Counted from the stretch's first letter, positions 1 to 10,087 are shown. The stretch is 61,070 nt of DNA from an uncultured Lachnospiraceae bacterium (GCA_948470755.1 CAOKPU010000009.1:1-61070), one strand, 5' to 3'. Notes: a model not told the origin generated them from the letters alone. Translations and numbers: made by a program.

Positions 1-2
1 GT

Positions 3-49
3 AGAACTTCTTCGCGAAGCAGCCTCTGCTGCGAGTGATTAGAAGTTCT
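3..49. repeat. Nested hairpin downstream of the ABC permease operon
   Basis: A 9-base inverted repeat (AGAACTTCT at 3-11, AGAAGTTCT at 41-49) encloses a second hairpin (GCAGC at 19-23, GCTGC at 28-32) and the palindrome TTCGCGAA at 11-18. It lies just past the stop of the leftmost minus-strand gene. It may act as a 3' end or processing structure; there is no T-tract, so an ordinary intrinsic terminator is not shown. Confidence 0.5.
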
Positions 50-56
50 TCTCACA

Positions 57-887
57 CTAACCTTTGACCGCTCCCGCAGCCACCCCCGCAATAATATATT
101 TCTGCATAAACACATAAAAAATCATCAATGGAGCCACTCCCAGCATCAGCATTGGGAACAACGCGGTCCAATCCGTAGAAAACTGCCCGATATTCCGCGA
201 AACCTCCTGCAAAATAACATCTTTCTCCCGGCTTTGCAAAAACAGCAGCGGCGTCATAAATTCATTCCACACATTCAGCGTCACAATAATAACCACTGTG
301 GATATGACCGGCTTTAACAAAGGCAGTACGATGGAAAAAAACTTCTTCCCCACCGAACACCCATCAATTTCCGCCGCTTCCTCCAGTTCCCTGGGAATCG
401 TGGATTCGATAAATTCTTTAAAAAGGAACACCCCCTGCGGCGTATTGATCGCCACATTGACAAGAATCACCGCAAACGCGCTGTTCATCAGATGAAAGCT
501 CTTTACGATCTTATAAAGGCTCACAATATTCATCTGGAACGGCACAATCAGCCCTGCCAGGAAAAACAGGAAAAACCGCATCCCCCATTTCGTTTTCGTC
601 CTGGCTAAAGCATATCCCGCCATAGAAGCGAAAATGACAATGAAAAAAACCGCCGTCGCCGTAATAAACAACGTATTCCCAAACGCCCTGGGAAACTGCA
701 TGTCCTGCCATGCCGTCACGTAATTTTCCACCAAAAACACTTTCGGCAGCGCAAGCGGGCTTGCCGTAGCCTCCTTTGGGCTTTTCAATGTCGTTACAAT
801 CAAATAATAAATAGGGATAAACCAGATAACCGCCAGTAAAATCATCACGATTTCCGTCACCGCCAAACTTCTTTTCCGTCTTGTCAT
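57..887 (-). CDS. Carbohydrate ABC transporter permease (MalG type)
   Basis: Inner-membrane permease of a type I sugar importer (binding-protein-dependent transport, MalG/LacG-like). The 276 residues contain about six membrane segments, the first at roughly residues 12-32. The coupling motif around EEAAEIDGCSVGKKFFSIVL (about residues 167-186) is the EAA loop that contacts the ATPase. The start ATG is preceded by GAGGCG and overlaps the stop of the upstream permease by 4 bases, so the two are translationally coupled. No ATPase is encoded nearby; in this family a shared MsmK-type ATPase encoded elsewhere commonly serves several importers. The substrate cannot be read from the sequence. Confidence 0.93.
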   Translation of the reverse strand: MTRRKRSLAVTEIVMILLAVIWFIPIYYLIVTTLKSPKEATASPLALPKVFLVENYVTAWQDMQFPRAFGNTLFITATAVFFIVIFASMAGYALARTKTKWGMRFFLFFLAGLIVPFQMNIVSLYKIVKSFHLMNSAFAVILVNVAINTPQGVFLFKEFIESTIPRELEEAAEIDGCSVGKKFFSIVLPLLKPVISTVVIIVTLNVWNEFMTPLLFLQSREKDVILQEVSRNIGQFSTDWTALFPMLMLGVAPLMIFYVFMQKYIIAGVAAGAVKG

Positions 888-1789
888 GATATCGCCTCAC
901 TCCATTTCCCCATCAGTTTGGTCACAAAAGCACTGATTGCCAGCACAATGATAAAGAAACATACGCCGAACGCGGCGCCGGTGGAATAAAACCCGTCCGA
1001 AATGCCTTTCTTCATCATGACCGTCATTACCGTCTCCGTAGCGTTTCCCGGCCCGCCGGAAGTCATGGAATAAATAATATCGAATACCTTCATCCCTCCG
1101 ATCAGCCCTGTCACCACAATAATTTTCACCGAAGGACACATCAACGGAAGCGTAACATAAAAAAACTTCTGCAAACCGCTCGTTCCATCGATATCCGCCG
1201 CCTCATACAAATCCTTGGAAATACTCTGCAGATTGGCGAGATAAATGACCATCGCCCATCCCGTCCACTGCCATACCTGCGTAAAAATCACGGAAAACAA
1301 CGCCCTGTTCGCCGTAAAAAAATTAAACGTCTCCAAGCCCATCCGGTGGAATAAATTATTCACCAGCCCGTAATCCGAAGAAGACATAATAAAATTCCAT
1401 AAATACCCGATAATCAAGGAGCTGAACACTGCCGGGAAAAAATAAACCGCCCGCAACAGATTCCTCGTTTTTAACTTCTTATCCAAAACCACCGCCAAAG
1501 GCAGCGCCAATATCGTCTGGAAAGAAGTCAACATAATGGCGTAAATCACAGAATTTTTAATTGCCGTCGTCATCAGCGGCGTATCCAATACTTTCCGGTA
1601 GTTGCCGATCCCGACGAAATGCAGATTCACCGGATTCATATCCGTATAATCCGTAAAGCTGTAAAACACCGTATATAAAAACGGCACGATGCTAAACAAC
1701 AGGTAAATCAAAAATGCCGGCAAAATAAATAAAATAAAATAATACCCAAGCGTTCCCGCTTCCCGCTTTTTTGCGCCCGTTCTCCTCAT
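884..1789 (-). CDS. Carbohydrate ABC transporter permease (MalF/UgpA type)
   Basis: First permease of the sugar importer, 301 residues, with six predicted membrane helices and an EAA-like loop (DLYEAADIDGTSGLQKFFYV, in the C-terminal third). The reading frame opens at a TTG at 1810, but the ATG at 1789 has AAGGAG six bases upstream and is the better start. It follows the binding-protein gene after a hairpin terminator at about 1831-1875, an arrangement that usually lets the binding protein be made in excess over the permeases. The gene overlaps the MalG-type permease by 4 bases. Confidence 0.92.
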   Translation of the reverse strand: MRRTGAKKREAGTLGYYFILFILPAFLIYLLFSIVPFLYTVFYSFTDYTDMNPVNLHFVGIGNYRKVLDTPLMTTAIKNSVIYAIMLTSFQTILALPLAVVLDKKLKTRNLLRAVYFFPAVFSSLIIGYLWNFIMSSSDYGLVNNLFHRMGLETFNFFTANRALFSVIFTQVWQWTGWAMVIYLANLQSISKDLYEAADIDGTSGLQKFFYVTLPLMCPSVKIIVVTGLIGGMKVFDIIYSMTSGGPGNATETVMTVMMKKGISDGFYSTGAAFGVCFFIIVLAISAFVTKLMGKWSEAIS

Positions 1790-1830
1790 TTTCCGCTCCT
1801 TCCCTTCCAAAACCCGCCCTTTGCATTGTA

Positions 1831-1875
1831 CAAAAAAAGCGCCCCAAACTCCTTTTTTCTTTTGAGGCGCTTTTT
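1831..1875 (-). terminator. Intrinsic terminator between binding protein and permeases
   Basis: Read on the minus strand, GCGCCTCAAA pairs with TTTGGGGCGC, followed directly by a run of seven T. It lies 38 bases past the binding-protein stop and before the permease start, so it probably acts as a partial terminator that sets the ratio of binding protein to permease. Confidence 0.75.
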
Positions 1876-1912
1876 CTAACCCGGCATGCCGGAATGCTGC
1901 TCTATGTAAGCC

Positions 1913-3232
1913 TTATTTGGACAACAGCTCCGCTACCGCCGCATCTACATTCTGAAGGGTCGTTGACAAATCCTGCGCCCCAAGAAGGTAACTTTGCATC
2001 TGGGTGCCGTACTCTTCATGTGCCGGCGCAGCCGTTCCCCATTCGTTCCAAGGACAATACACGTTTCCTGCCGCCAGCGCTTCCGACGCGCTGTTATAAG
2101 CTTCCGGCAGATCAAAGGATGCCCCTTCCAGATAAGAAGATCCGCCCTGGTTGTTTTCCCACAAAGCCGTCTGCCCTTCGATCGTGGAAATAGCCGCAAC
2201 CACCTTCATCGCCGCTTCTTTGTTCGCAGAATTCTCATTTACCGCAAACCCGCAGCCAGGCCCGCCGATCAGCCATCCCGCACTCTCGCTCTGTCCATAG
2301 AAAGGCATCATATCAATCTGTAAATCAGGATTTTTCGCCATAATCGCATCCAGATCCCAAGGGCCGGAACAGAACATAGCCGCATCCCCCATCGCAAACT
2401 GCTCCAATGCCTGATCGTGATCAATACCTGTCATATCCGTCGTGTAAATGCCCTCGGTGATCATCTCTGACCATTTTTCCAGATAAGGGTCCCATGTGCC
2501 GTCCATCGTTGCCTTTCCTTCCCTGTAATCACTGCCGAAGTTCTTCCCCGCATCGGTGGAAAGATATTCTGCCGCTACAAAGGCCATGGAATTTTTCAGC
2601 ATCGGCTCCCATGATTTTAACCCTGCCGCCAAAGGGGTAATCCCCAAATCCTGAAACTGCTTGCAAACCGCAATGTACTCATCAAAAGTCTTGGGCAGCT
2701 CGATATTATGATCCGCGAACAACTGCTTATTATAGAAAATCCCTTCAAACCAACTGATTCCGGGGAGTGCATATACGCTTCCGTTATAGGAATACACGCT
2801 CGTTCCCGCGTCCGAATATTTTCCGGCCAATTCATCCAGCGACGCCAGATAACCAAGCCTTGCATGTTTCAATGCCGATCCCGGGGACTCGCAAATAATA
2901 TCCGGCCCTTCTTCCGCCGACAACTGGGTATCCACGATCGTATCGTAATTGGAATTGTCTATGAACAAATACTCGATTTCCACATCCGGCACCGCCTCCT
3001 CCAAATAATCAAGCATAGCCGCTACCGTATCCTCGCTGTTCCAGTAAGTCATACGTATCACCGTTTTCCCGCCGGCGCTCTCTTCTTGCGCCGTTCCTTC
3101 CTCTTCTTTTGCGCTGTCCGCAGGAGCAGTTGTTTCCTCCTTCGCCGGTTCTGCCGGTTTACTTCCGCATCCGGCCAGCATTGCCGCTGTCATAGCCGTA
3201 CACAACAAAATGCTCAGTAACTTTCTTTTCAT
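1913..3232 (-). CDS. Extracellular sugar-binding lipoprotein of ABC importer
   Basis: Family 1 (MalE/UgpB-like) solute-binding protein of 439 residues. The lipobox MLAGC (about residues 18-22) predicts signal peptidase II cleavage and lipid anchoring outside the membrane. It is followed by a low-complexity acidic/Ala linker (about residues 28-55) typical of Gram-positive lipoproteins, then the two-lobed binding domain. A GGGAGG site lies ten bases before the start. The neighbours (YesM/YesN upstream, two permeases downstream) make it the receptor of a regulated carbohydrate importer. No strong -35 box is visible upstream, which fits activator-dependent expression by the adjacent YesN-like regulator (inference). 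Confidence 0.93.
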   Translation of the reverse strand: MKRKLLSILLCTAMTAAMLAGCGSKPAEPAKEETTAPADSAKEEEGTAQEESAGGKTVIRMTYWNSEDTVAAMLDYLEEAVPDVEIEYLFIDNSNYDTIVDTQLSAEEGPDIICESPGSALKHARLGYLASLDELAGKYSDAGTSVYSYNGSVYALPGISWFEGIFYNKQLFADHNIELPKTFDEYIAVCKQFQDLGITPLAAGLKSWEPMLKNSMAFVAAEYLSTDAGKNFGSDYREGKATMDGTWDPYLEKWSEMITEGIYTTDMTGIDHDQALEQFAMGDAAMFCSGPWDLDAIMAKNPDLQIDMMPFYGQSESAGWLIGGPGCGFAVNENSANKEAAMKVVAAISTIEGQTALWENNQGGSSYLEGASFDLPEAYNSASEALAAGNVYCPWNEWGTAAPAHEEYGTQMQSYLLGAQDLSTTLQNVDAAVAELLSK

Positions 3233-3360
3233 CCCGTCCTATCCTCCCTTTCCTTTGATATGCTCATTCTAAGGCTTTTTCCCCGGCATTGATATAATAC
3301 ATTTTTTAGAAACCTGTTCCTTTTTCGTGTAATCCGCCTTTCATCTATGCCATAAGTCAA

Positions 3361-5133
3361 TCAATCTTTCTCCCTGATCCGTACTGTAAAGCAAGTATGC
3401 CCCTCCTCCGTAATCTGCACGGAAAGCCCGCATCCTTCCCCATAATAAATGGCAATCCTCTGCTGGATGTTGAAAATGCCATACCCCTTTCCCGGCTTCT
3501 CCAAAATATCCTCCAACATCCCGACATCCATCACCGGCCCATTGTTGCTGATCGAAAAAACCAGCCACTGCCCTTCTTTACGGAACTCTATTGCCACCAT
3601 CCCATACCCTTCGTCTTCTTCGATATAATCAATCCCATGTTCTATCGCATTTTCCACAATCGGCTGCAACAGGAAATTCAGCATTTCACAGGCAAGCCCA
3701 TTCTCATCGATCCGATATTCCACAGCAAACGCTTTTTCCTTTGTCATCTGCAATAATTCCACATAAGCCCGGACATTTTCCAGTTCCCTTTCCACTGTAG
3801 TCACCGGCTGCCCATTGTTCAGGGTTGTCCGGTAAAATTTTGCAAGCAGTCCAGTAATCGCGCTGATTTCTTCCTCCCCTTTCTTCAATGCCTTCCATTT
3901 AATGGAGGAAAGGGTATTGTAGAGGAAATGAGGATTGATCATTGCCTGCAATGCTTTTAATTCCGTTGCTTTTTTTTCTATTTCAATCTTATACACCTGA
4001 TTAATTGTATCATTTAACCGTTCCGTCATCCTCCCCAGACTGTTAGTCACAATACCGATCTCATCCGTGTCTTCGGTATAGCAAGGATGTTCCAGATTTC
4101 CTCCGGAGATCATTTCCGCCTGCTCCTTTAAAGAAAGCAGCCGTCTGCTCAATGTCCGGGAAAAAATACTGATAAAAAATAGGACTACCAGCATACAGAT
4201 AAATACGACCACTAAAGTGGAAACAATAATAGAGTTGGCCTGCCCTGATATCATGCTCCTTTCCACATAATAATAGATCTTCCATCCAGTGCTTTCCAAT
4301 GACCCAGCCTTCATAATACAGCCTGCCACGACTTCTTTTCCTTTATGTAAACCAGTACTTTCCATCAAGGTGCCCTTCCCTTCCGAACCTTGCCCTTCCT
4401 CCCGCTGTGCCACTTCCAGAACCCGGCCATTGATGTCCTCATCCGGCGATTTCTTCCAATAAATGACCGTCCCTTTCCCATCCGTAATCAAAATCCCATT
4501 TTCCAGATAATCCATACTGCGTACCGGTTCCAACATCCGGTTTAAGAAGAATTCCGTCCGCATCACCCCAATCGGCCGACTGGTAGTGGCCGTATCCAGC
4601 ACCGTCCTTGTGGCATACAGGCTCTCTCCTTCCACCGTCCATTTCGTCCTGAAATTCTTTTGATGTTCCTGATACCATTCTTCCTTTTCATAAATACCGG
4701 AAGGCTCCAAGAACGACCCTACTTTATCTTTCACATAAGGCGTCACGATCCTGATATTCTTTATGTTGGAATCGCTGCTGATAAAATACCAGAAAATAGG
4801 CTCCACCGTCTTATTCAAGACTTGGGCGATCTCCACATTGTCAAAAGGATTCTTTTCCAAAGTTTCCCGGAAAGAAAGATGATAGGCGAGAAACTTTGTA
4901 AAGTCTGTTTCCCGCCCAAACCTGGCTTCCATTTCCATCAGAAGCCTGCCCAAATTATTGTCCACTGTTTTTTTTGTCTGCTCCAGCAGATTCGTACTGG
5001 ACACATGAAAAGAATAAATCCCTAGAATAGCAATGGGAATGGAAACCAACGCAGTAAAACTGATAATCAGCTTTTTCCGAATGGAAGCCTTCCCCGTAAA
5101 CCAGTCCCAAAACATATACATCCCTTTACCCAT
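3361..5133 (-). CDS. YesM-type sensor histidine kinase
   Basis: Membrane sensor kinase of the LytS/YesM class. From the ATG at 5133 (AAGGAGG six bases upstream, better than the ATG at 5160) it has 590 residues. A membrane helix at about 20-40 is followed by an extracellular region of about 250 residues with a Cache-like pattern, a second helix, a HAMP segment, the His_kinase box ALQAMINPHFLYNTLSSI carrying the phosphoacceptor His, and a HATPase_c domain (N box VENAIEHGID, G box GKGYGIFNIQQR). Such kinases sense extracellular sugars, sometimes through the cognate binding protein. It pairs with the AraC-type regulator immediately upstream and lies before the importer. Confidence 0.93.
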   Translation of the reverse strand: MGKGMYMFWDWFTGKASIRKKLIISFTALVSIPIAILGIYSFHVSSTNLLEQTKKTVDNNLGRLLMEMEARFGRETDFTKFLAYHLSFRETLEKNPFDNVEIAQVLNKTVEPIFWYFISSDSNIKNIRIVTPYVKDKVGSFLEPSGIYEKEEWYQEHQKNFRTKWTVEGESLYATRTVLDTATTSRPIGVMRTEFFLNRMLEPVRSMDYLENGILITDGKGTVIYWKKSPDEDINGRVLEVAQREEGQGSEGKGTLMESTGLHKGKEVVAGCIMKAGSLESTGWKIYYYVERSMISGQANSIIVSTLVVVFICMLVVLFFISIFSRTLSRRLLSLKEQAEMISGGNLEHPCYTEDTDEIGIVTNSLGRMTERLNDTINQVYKIEIEKKATELKALQAMINPHFLYNTLSSIKWKALKKGEEEISAITGLLAKFYRTTLNNGQPVTTVERELENVRAYVELLQMTKEKAFAVEYRIDENGLACEMLNFLLQPIVENAIEHGIDYIEEDEGYGMVAIEFRKEGQWLVFSISNNGPVMDVGMLEDILEKPGKGYGIFNIQQRIAIYYGEGCGLSVQITEEGHTCFTVRIREKD

Positions 5134-5208
5134 ACATGTCCTCCTTATCATTCTTTCCATCTGCAGTCTCTGCGGCTTTTGCGGCTGACATACTTATCGC
5201 CGCAGCAT

Positions 5209-6726
5209 CTATTGTTCCCTATACTGCTTCGGCGTCACCCCAAAATGATTCTTAAACAGCCGGTTAAAATAAGACTGGTTCGGATAACCGCAGGCTTTCC
5301 CCACATCCACTATCTTCATTTTTCCTTGCTCCAAAAGAATCTTTGCCTGCTGCATCCTATAATCGGTTAGATATTTTATCAGGCTCACTCCCGTTTCCTG
5401 CTTGAAAATATAACTCACATAAGCCGGAGTCAGGCATACTTTTCCGGCAATCCCTTCTAAACTTAAATCTTCCATATATTCGTTTTTCACCATCCGTATG
5501 ATTTCCGCCACCGTCTGGCTGACATCCGCCGTATCTTCTTGCTGCATGGAACCCGCCTTTTCCATTACACGGTAAAAAGCTTCCTCCACTTCATCCAAGC
5601 CGCTGCATTCCATAATCTCATCCGTGGTTTCAAAAAGGATACCTTTATTATAAATCCCGTATTCTTCATACAGTGCTTTTGCGATGTCCAGGAATGTATA
5701 TTTGGCATACATTGCGCTGGAAGATTTTTCATCTTTTAAACAGCTTAAATAAGCCGCCATATGCTCCCTCACTGCCGGCAGATCCCTTTCCGATATGCTC
5801 TTTAGGATCTTTTGTTTCATCTTCTCCGTCCGGGTCAGCCGTTCCTCCTTCCCTCTATGTACCTTACCGGCATAAATGATGCCTGAAAAGCAACTAAACG
5901 TATCCTCTCTAAGCCGCTCAATTTCCTGCATATTTTTTCCAAAATCCTTCCATCCATAACAGTGCCTTCCCACAATCATGGATACCCTTCCGTCTTCCCG
6001 CCTCGTCATCGCCTGATATATCTTTTCCGCCGTCCGTTCAATCTCCCCATGATCCGGACATTTCCCGTCATAGAGAAGGATATTTGCCATATTAGGATAT
6101 TGATTAATATATTCATAACCCATGGGGACGGCTTTTTCCAGAATATTCACAAACTCATCATAACTATGTTCAAAATAATTCCCTTCCGTTTCTATGCAGA
6201 TCACAACCATATACTTGTTCTGCAGATGTATGCCATATGCCTCCAGATTCTTTCCAATTTCCCCGCACGAAGCCTTCGGACTCATCAATTTAAAAAGAAG
6301 CAGACTCTTATCCGCCACCAGCAGAGATTCCTTTTTCTCTTCCCACTGTTTTTTTTCCTTGCAGATTGCTATTACTTTCCCCATTACGCTGTAGAATTCC
6401 TCTACTTCAATCGGTTTTAACAGATAATTCACCGCATTGACCTCACAGGCCTGCTTCGCATACTCAAACTCTCCATATGCACTGAAAATGATAATCACCA
6501 GGCTGCTATTATACTCATTGGCCGCCCGCGCCAATTCAAGCCCATCCATATAAGGCATCTTCACATCCGTCAACAGAATATCTACCGGATGCCCCTTCAA
6601 ATATTCCAATGCCTTCTTTCCATTGGACGCTTCCGCCACCTTCAGCGGCAATGCAAATTTATCGATCAGGAAACGGATGCCTTCCCGCTCCGTCTTTTCA
6701 TCATCCACCAATAATATCCTCAGCAT
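5209..6726 (-). CDS. YesN-type response regulator with AraC DNA-binding domain
   Basis: Response regulator of the YesN family, about 505 residues from the ATG at 6726; the frame extends to a TTG at 6744 without a better site. The receiver domain (about 1-125) has the acidic pair DDE near the start, phosphoacceptor Asp in LLTDVKMPYMDGLEL and the conserved Lys in LLKPIE. A long middle region of unknown fold follows, then a C-terminal AraC/XylS double helix-turn-helix (about 405-505) ending in GYPNQSYFNRLFKNHFGVTP. It is the likely activator of the importer genes downstream. A promoter is visible at 6764-6791. Confidence 0.93.
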   Translation of the reverse strand: MLRILLVDDEKTEREGIRFLIDKFALPLKVAEASNGKKALEYLKGHPVDILLTDVKMPYMDGLELARAANEYNSSLVIIIFSAYGEFEYAKQACEVNAVNYLLKPIEVEEFYSVMGKVIAICKEKKQWEEKKESLLVADKSLLLFKLMSPKASCGEIGKNLEAYGIHLQNKYMVVICIETEGNYFEHSYDEFVNILEKAVPMGYEYINQYPNMANILLYDGKCPDHGEIERTAEKIYQAMTRREDGRVSMIVGRHCYGWKDFGKNMQEIERLREDTFSCFSGIIYAGKVHRGKEERLTRTEKMKQKILKSISERDLPAVREHMAAYLSCLKDEKSSSAMYAKYTFLDIAKALYEEYGIYNKGILFETTDEIMECSGLDEVEEAFYRVMEKAGSMQQEDTADVSQTVAEIIRMVKNEYMEDLSLEGIAGKVCLTPAYVSYIFKQETGVSLIKYLTDYRMQQAKILLEQGKMKIVDVGKACGYPNQSYFNRLFKNHFGVTPKQYREQ

Positions 6727-6763
6727 CTTACGCACCCCCGTCAAATTACACTTTTCTTATTTT

Positions 6764-6791
6764 ATTATAAATTCAGCCGGCATCAATGCAA
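6764..6791 (-). promoter_or_regulatory. Sigma-A promoter of the YesN/YesM operon
   Basis: On the minus strand, TTGCAT (6786-6791) and TATAAT (6764-6769) are separated by 16 bases, about 40 bases before the YesN-like start. Confidence 0.6.
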
Positions 6792-6837
6792 ATAAAAGAT
6801 TTTTGGGAAAAAATTGCATTTTTTTACGGTTTATGAC

Positions 6838-6952
6838 AGGATTTGGCCATCAAAAGGCCCGTCCGGCATCCTCGCCCTGCAGATTGCACAAATAAATATG
6901 TGTTCACTCTGCAGGGCGGGGCGCCGGACGGGCCTTTTGATGGCCAAATCCT
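6838..6952. repeat. 115-base near-perfect hairpin (repeat family A)
   Basis: The first 30 bases (6838-6867) are exactly complementary to the last 30 (6923-6952). After a small internal mismatch, 11 further bases pair (CGCCCTGCAGA near 6873-6883 with 6908-6918), leaving a loop of about 24 bases. It stands between prfA and the YesN-like gene, both read leftward. Each arm carries the sequence CCGGACGGGCCTTTTGA, which recurs with changes at 49692-49726. It fills most of the only gene-free stretch here (6727-7040). Confidence 0.85.
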
Positions 6953-7040
6953 ATGAATAAAAAAGTACGCATATCCTCCGAGGCTTTTCGTCTCTTAACT
7001 TAAGATGCACGGCTTTCAGACGCCGGCCAAACGATCAACC

Positions 7041-8114
7041 TTAGTTCTCCCCCATTTTCAAAAGCTTTGCCGCCTGGTCGGCTGCGATGCAGGCGTCCAG
7101 GATTTCCTGGATATCCCCGTCCATAATCTTATCCAGCTTATATAACGTCAGATTGATCCGATGATCCGTTACTCTTCCCTGCGGGAAATTATACGTCCTT
7201 ATCTTCTCCGAACGGTCGCCTGTCCCTATCTGGCTACGACGCAGTTCCGCTTCCGCATCATGGGCTTTCTGCTGCTCAATGTCATATAGTTTGGCGCGCA
7301 GCAGCGCAAATGCTTTAGCTTTGTTCTGAAGCTGTGATTTTTCCGTCTGGCTGTAAACCACAATACCGGTAGGATAATGGGTCAGGCGCACGGCGGAATC
7401 CGTCGTATTAACGCACTGCCCGCCATTCCCGGAGGCTCTCATAACATCAATCCGGATATCCTTATCATCAATCACTACATCCACTTCCTCTACTTCGGGC
7501 ATAACCGCTACGGTTATCGTGGAAGTATGGATGCGCCCGCCGGATTCGGTTTCCGGCACACGCTGCACCCTGTGTACCCCGCTTTCATATTTCAGTTTAG
7601 AATACGCACCCTGGCCGGAAATCATAAAATTCACTTCCTTCATGCCGCCAATGCCGATTTCATCCACATTCATGGTTTCTACTTTCCAATGCTGGCTTTC
7701 GGCATAATGGACATACAAACGGTACATTTCTGCGGCAAAGAGCGCCGCCTCATCGCCGCCCGCCCCCGCCCTGATTTCCACGATAACATTTTTATCATCA
7801 TTGGGGTCTTTAGGGAGAAGAAGGACTTTCAATTCCTGTTCCAGCTCTTCCACACGCTTTTTGGAAGCATTCAATTCTTCTTTCAGCATATCCCTCATAT
7901 CTTCATCATTTTCTTCTTCCAGCATCGAAACGCTGTCTTCGGCATCCTGCCTGCATTTCTTATATTCCCTATAAGCTTCCACAATGGGGGTCAGATCGCT
8001 TTGTTCCTTCATCAGCGCACGGAATCGTTCCTGATTATTGGTCACCGTCGGCTCTCCCAGCTCGCTTAATATCTCCTCAAAACGAATGAGTAAGTCCTCT
8101 AATTTATCAAACAT
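7041..8114 (-). CDS. prfA: Peptide chain release factor 1
   Basis: Class I release factor that reads UAA and UAG and triggers hydrolysis of the finished peptide on the ribosome. The 357 residues match the usual length. The codon-recognition tripeptide region and the universal catalytic motif [18 protein letters not shown] with GGQ are both visible. The start overlaps the end of prmC by 8 bases; prmC encodes the methyltransferase that modifies the Gln of this GGQ, so the pair forms a functional unit. It is the last gene of the rho-rpmE-DUF1385-prmC-prfA run. Confidence 0.97.
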   Translation of the reverse strand: MFDKLEDLLIRFEEILSELGEPTVTNNQERFRALMKEQSDLTPIVEAYREYKKCRQDAEDSVSMLEEENDEDMRDMLKEELNASKKRVEELEQELKVLLLPKDPNDDKNVIVEIRAGAGGDEAALFAAEMYRLYVHYAESQHWKVETMNVDEIGIGGMKEVNFMISGQGAYSKLKYESGVHRVQRVPETESGGRIHTSTITVAVMPEVEEVDVVIDDKDIRIDVMRASGNGGQCVNTTDSAVRLTHYPTGIVVYSQTEKSQLQNKAKAFALLRAKLYDIEQQKAHDAEAELRRSQIGTGDRSEKIRTYNFPQGRVTDHRINLTLYKLDKIMDGDIQEILDACIAADQAAKLLKMGEN

Positions 8115-8994
8115 TCCTATCCCTTTCTACCGCTTTTGCGGATTTCCATCCATACACAACCCTGTCCAGCCCGGCATAATCTTTCACGGTCGTAATCCCC
8201 TGATATCCGGCTTTTTCCATGATTTCCCCCACTGCCCCGGCCTGGTCATATCCTATTTCAAAGAAAAGATATCCCCCTCCCTTAAGATGTGCCGGTGCAT
8301 GGGAAGCTATTTCCCGGTAAAAGAAAAGCCCGTCTTCTTTCCCGTCCAGGGCCTCCTTCGGTTCATAATCCCTTACTTCCTCCATCAAACCGGGAATAAC
8401 TCCCGTTGGGATATAAGGCGGGTTGGAAACGATCATATCATATTTGCCTTCCACTCTTTCAAACAAATCGCTTTGTACAAATCGGCAGCAAAACGGCTCC
8501 CTTTCTTTTTCTTCCAGCTCCATGAGCCATTTCGCATTTTCTCTCGCCACCATAAGGGCCTTCTCCGATACATCCGTCCCTACCCCCTGACAGCCATTGG
8601 AATAATGCAGCAGGCTTAAAAGAATGCACCCCGACCCCGTACACAGATCCAATATTTCCATCCCATCATGGAGATGGCGCAATACTTCTTCCACCAATAT
8701 CTCCGTATCCTGTCTTGGGATCAAGACGCGCTCATCCACTTTAAAAACCAGCCCCATAAATCCCTGTCTGCCTGTAATATATTGCAACGGCTTATGATTT
8801 TTCCTTTTTTCTATGAAATCAACATACTTGTTTTTTTCTTCTTCCGGCACTTCGCGATCCCCATGGACAAGCAAAGCATTCCTGTCCGTATGGCATACAT
8901 GCTCTAACAGAAGCCTGGCATCCAGCTCATTTTCCTCAATCCCCGCCCCGGCAAGCTCATGGACGCCGTAGTAATATACCTCTTTATATTTCAT
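8107..8994 (-). CDS. prmC: Release factor glutamine N5-methyltransferase
   Basis: SAM-dependent enzyme that methylates the Gln of the GGQ motif in release factors. The 295 residues show the PrmC N-terminal helical domain, the SAM motif [14 protein letters not shown] in the middle and the catalytic NPPY motif (VSNPPYIPT) that binds the substrate amide. Its 3' end overlaps prfA, consistent with co-translation of enzyme and substrate. The ribosome binding site is weak, suggesting coupling to upstream translation or low expression. Confidence 0.96.
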   Translation of the reverse strand: MKYKEVYYYGVHELAGAGIEENELDARLLLEHVCHTDRNALLVHGDREVPEEEKNKYVDFIEKRKNHKPLQYITGRQGFMGLVFKVDERVLIPRQDTEILVEEVLRHLHDGMEILDLCTGSGCILLSLLHYSNGCQGVGTDVSEKALMVARENAKWLMELEEKEREPFCCRFVQSDLFERVEGKYDMIVSNPPYIPTGVIPGLMEEVRDYEPKEALDGKEDGLFFYREIASHAPAHLKGGGYLFFEIGYDQAGAVGEIMEKAGYQGITTVKDYAGLDRVVYGWKSAKAVERDRNV

Positions 8995-9076
8995 CAGCCC
9001 ATTCTCTTTACTTCATTCTTTCTTCCAAACTTTTAAAAAATTGATTCCTTTTCCTTTGCAACGGTTTCTTCTTTAT

Positions 9077-10087
9077 CTAAACGTCATCCTCTTCATCGTC
9101 TTCCGAAGTCTGATCCACAAGCCAAGAATCATCAATTTCATATCCAAACGTATCTTTCAGATAGGCTTTCCAATCAAAAACCGCTTCTACGGAGGCAATA
9201 GCCACCCGGGCCATTTCCTCGTCCGGCTCTTTCGTAGTCAGCCTTTGTAACATCATGCCGGGAGCCGAAAGGATCTTTACCAGAATATTATCGCTTCTGC
9301 CCGCCAGACGGATGATCTCATAAGAAATCCCTGCAATGACCGGTATCAGCGCAATCCTTAACAGGATGCGTAACGCCGGCTGCTGCACCCGGATAAAGAA
9401 GAACACGATAATGCTGACAAATACTACGAAAAACATAAAACTTGTCCCACATCTTTTGTGAAGCCTTGAACTGCGCATTACGTTATGAACCGTCAATGGC
9501 CGTCCTTTTTCAATACAATTTATGCATTTATGCTCCGCCCCATGATATTGGTAAAGACGTTTAATGTCTTTCATCATGGCAATCGCTACGATATATGCTA
9601 CGAATATGAGAATCCGTATCAGCCCCTCAATTATCGCCATTACGGATGCATTACGGATATATGCTTCAAACAAAGAAGTAATATAATACGGCAGCACCAT
9701 AAAAACGGCCACCGCAAGCACGATGGAAAAAGCAGTTACAATGCCAAGCATAACATTTTCCGCTTTATCCTTAAATACCTTATGAAACACTTTGTCCGCC
9801 GCCGTTTCTTTTGCCCCTTCATCTTCATAAAAAGAAACAGAATGATTCAGGGTCCTCATACCCAATATCATGGAATCCAGGAAATTAAAAATACCGCGGA
9901 TAAAAGGGGCTTTTTTCAGCCCGCTCCCATCCATGACGCCTCTGTACACATCTACTTCCACATCAATCTCACCATCCGGCTTGCGGACAGCCACGGCATA
10001 CTGTTCTTTATTTTTCATCATTACGCCTTCCAGCACCGCCTGTCCTCCAATGCCGGAATAACGCCCGCCTTTGTCTTTCTTCATCAC
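9077..10087 (-). CDS. DUF1385 family membrane protein
   Basis: Conserved membrane protein of unknown function, widely linked to prmC/prfA in clostridia. The family hallmark GGQAVLEGVMMKN is near the N-terminus; four or five hydrophobic helices lie in the middle, with the conserved YHGAEHKCINCIE segment (His and Cys residues that could bind metal) between two of them, and an acidic C-terminal tail. GAGG lies eight bases before a GTG at 10087 and eleven before an ATG at 10084; the ATG at 10114 has no such site. I give the GTG start. Function cannot be inferred beyond the conserved neighbourhood. Confidence 0.88.
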   Translation of the reverse strand: MMKKDKGGRYSGIGGQAVLEGVMMKNKEQYAVAVRKPDGEIDVEVDVYRGVMDGSGLKKAPFIRGIFNFLDSMILGMRTLNHSVSFYEDEGAKETAADKVFHKVFKDKAENVMLGIVTAFSIVLAVAVFMVLPYYITSLFEAYIRNASVMAIIEGLIRILIFVAYIVAIAMMKDIKRLYQYHGAEHKCINCIEKGRPLTVHNVMRSSRLHKRCGTSFMFFVVFVSIIVFFFIRVQQPALRILLRIALIPVIAGISYEIIRLAGRSDNILVKILSAPGMMLQRLTTKEPDEEMARVAIASVEAVFDWKAYLKDTFGYEIDDSWLVDQTSEDDEEDDV

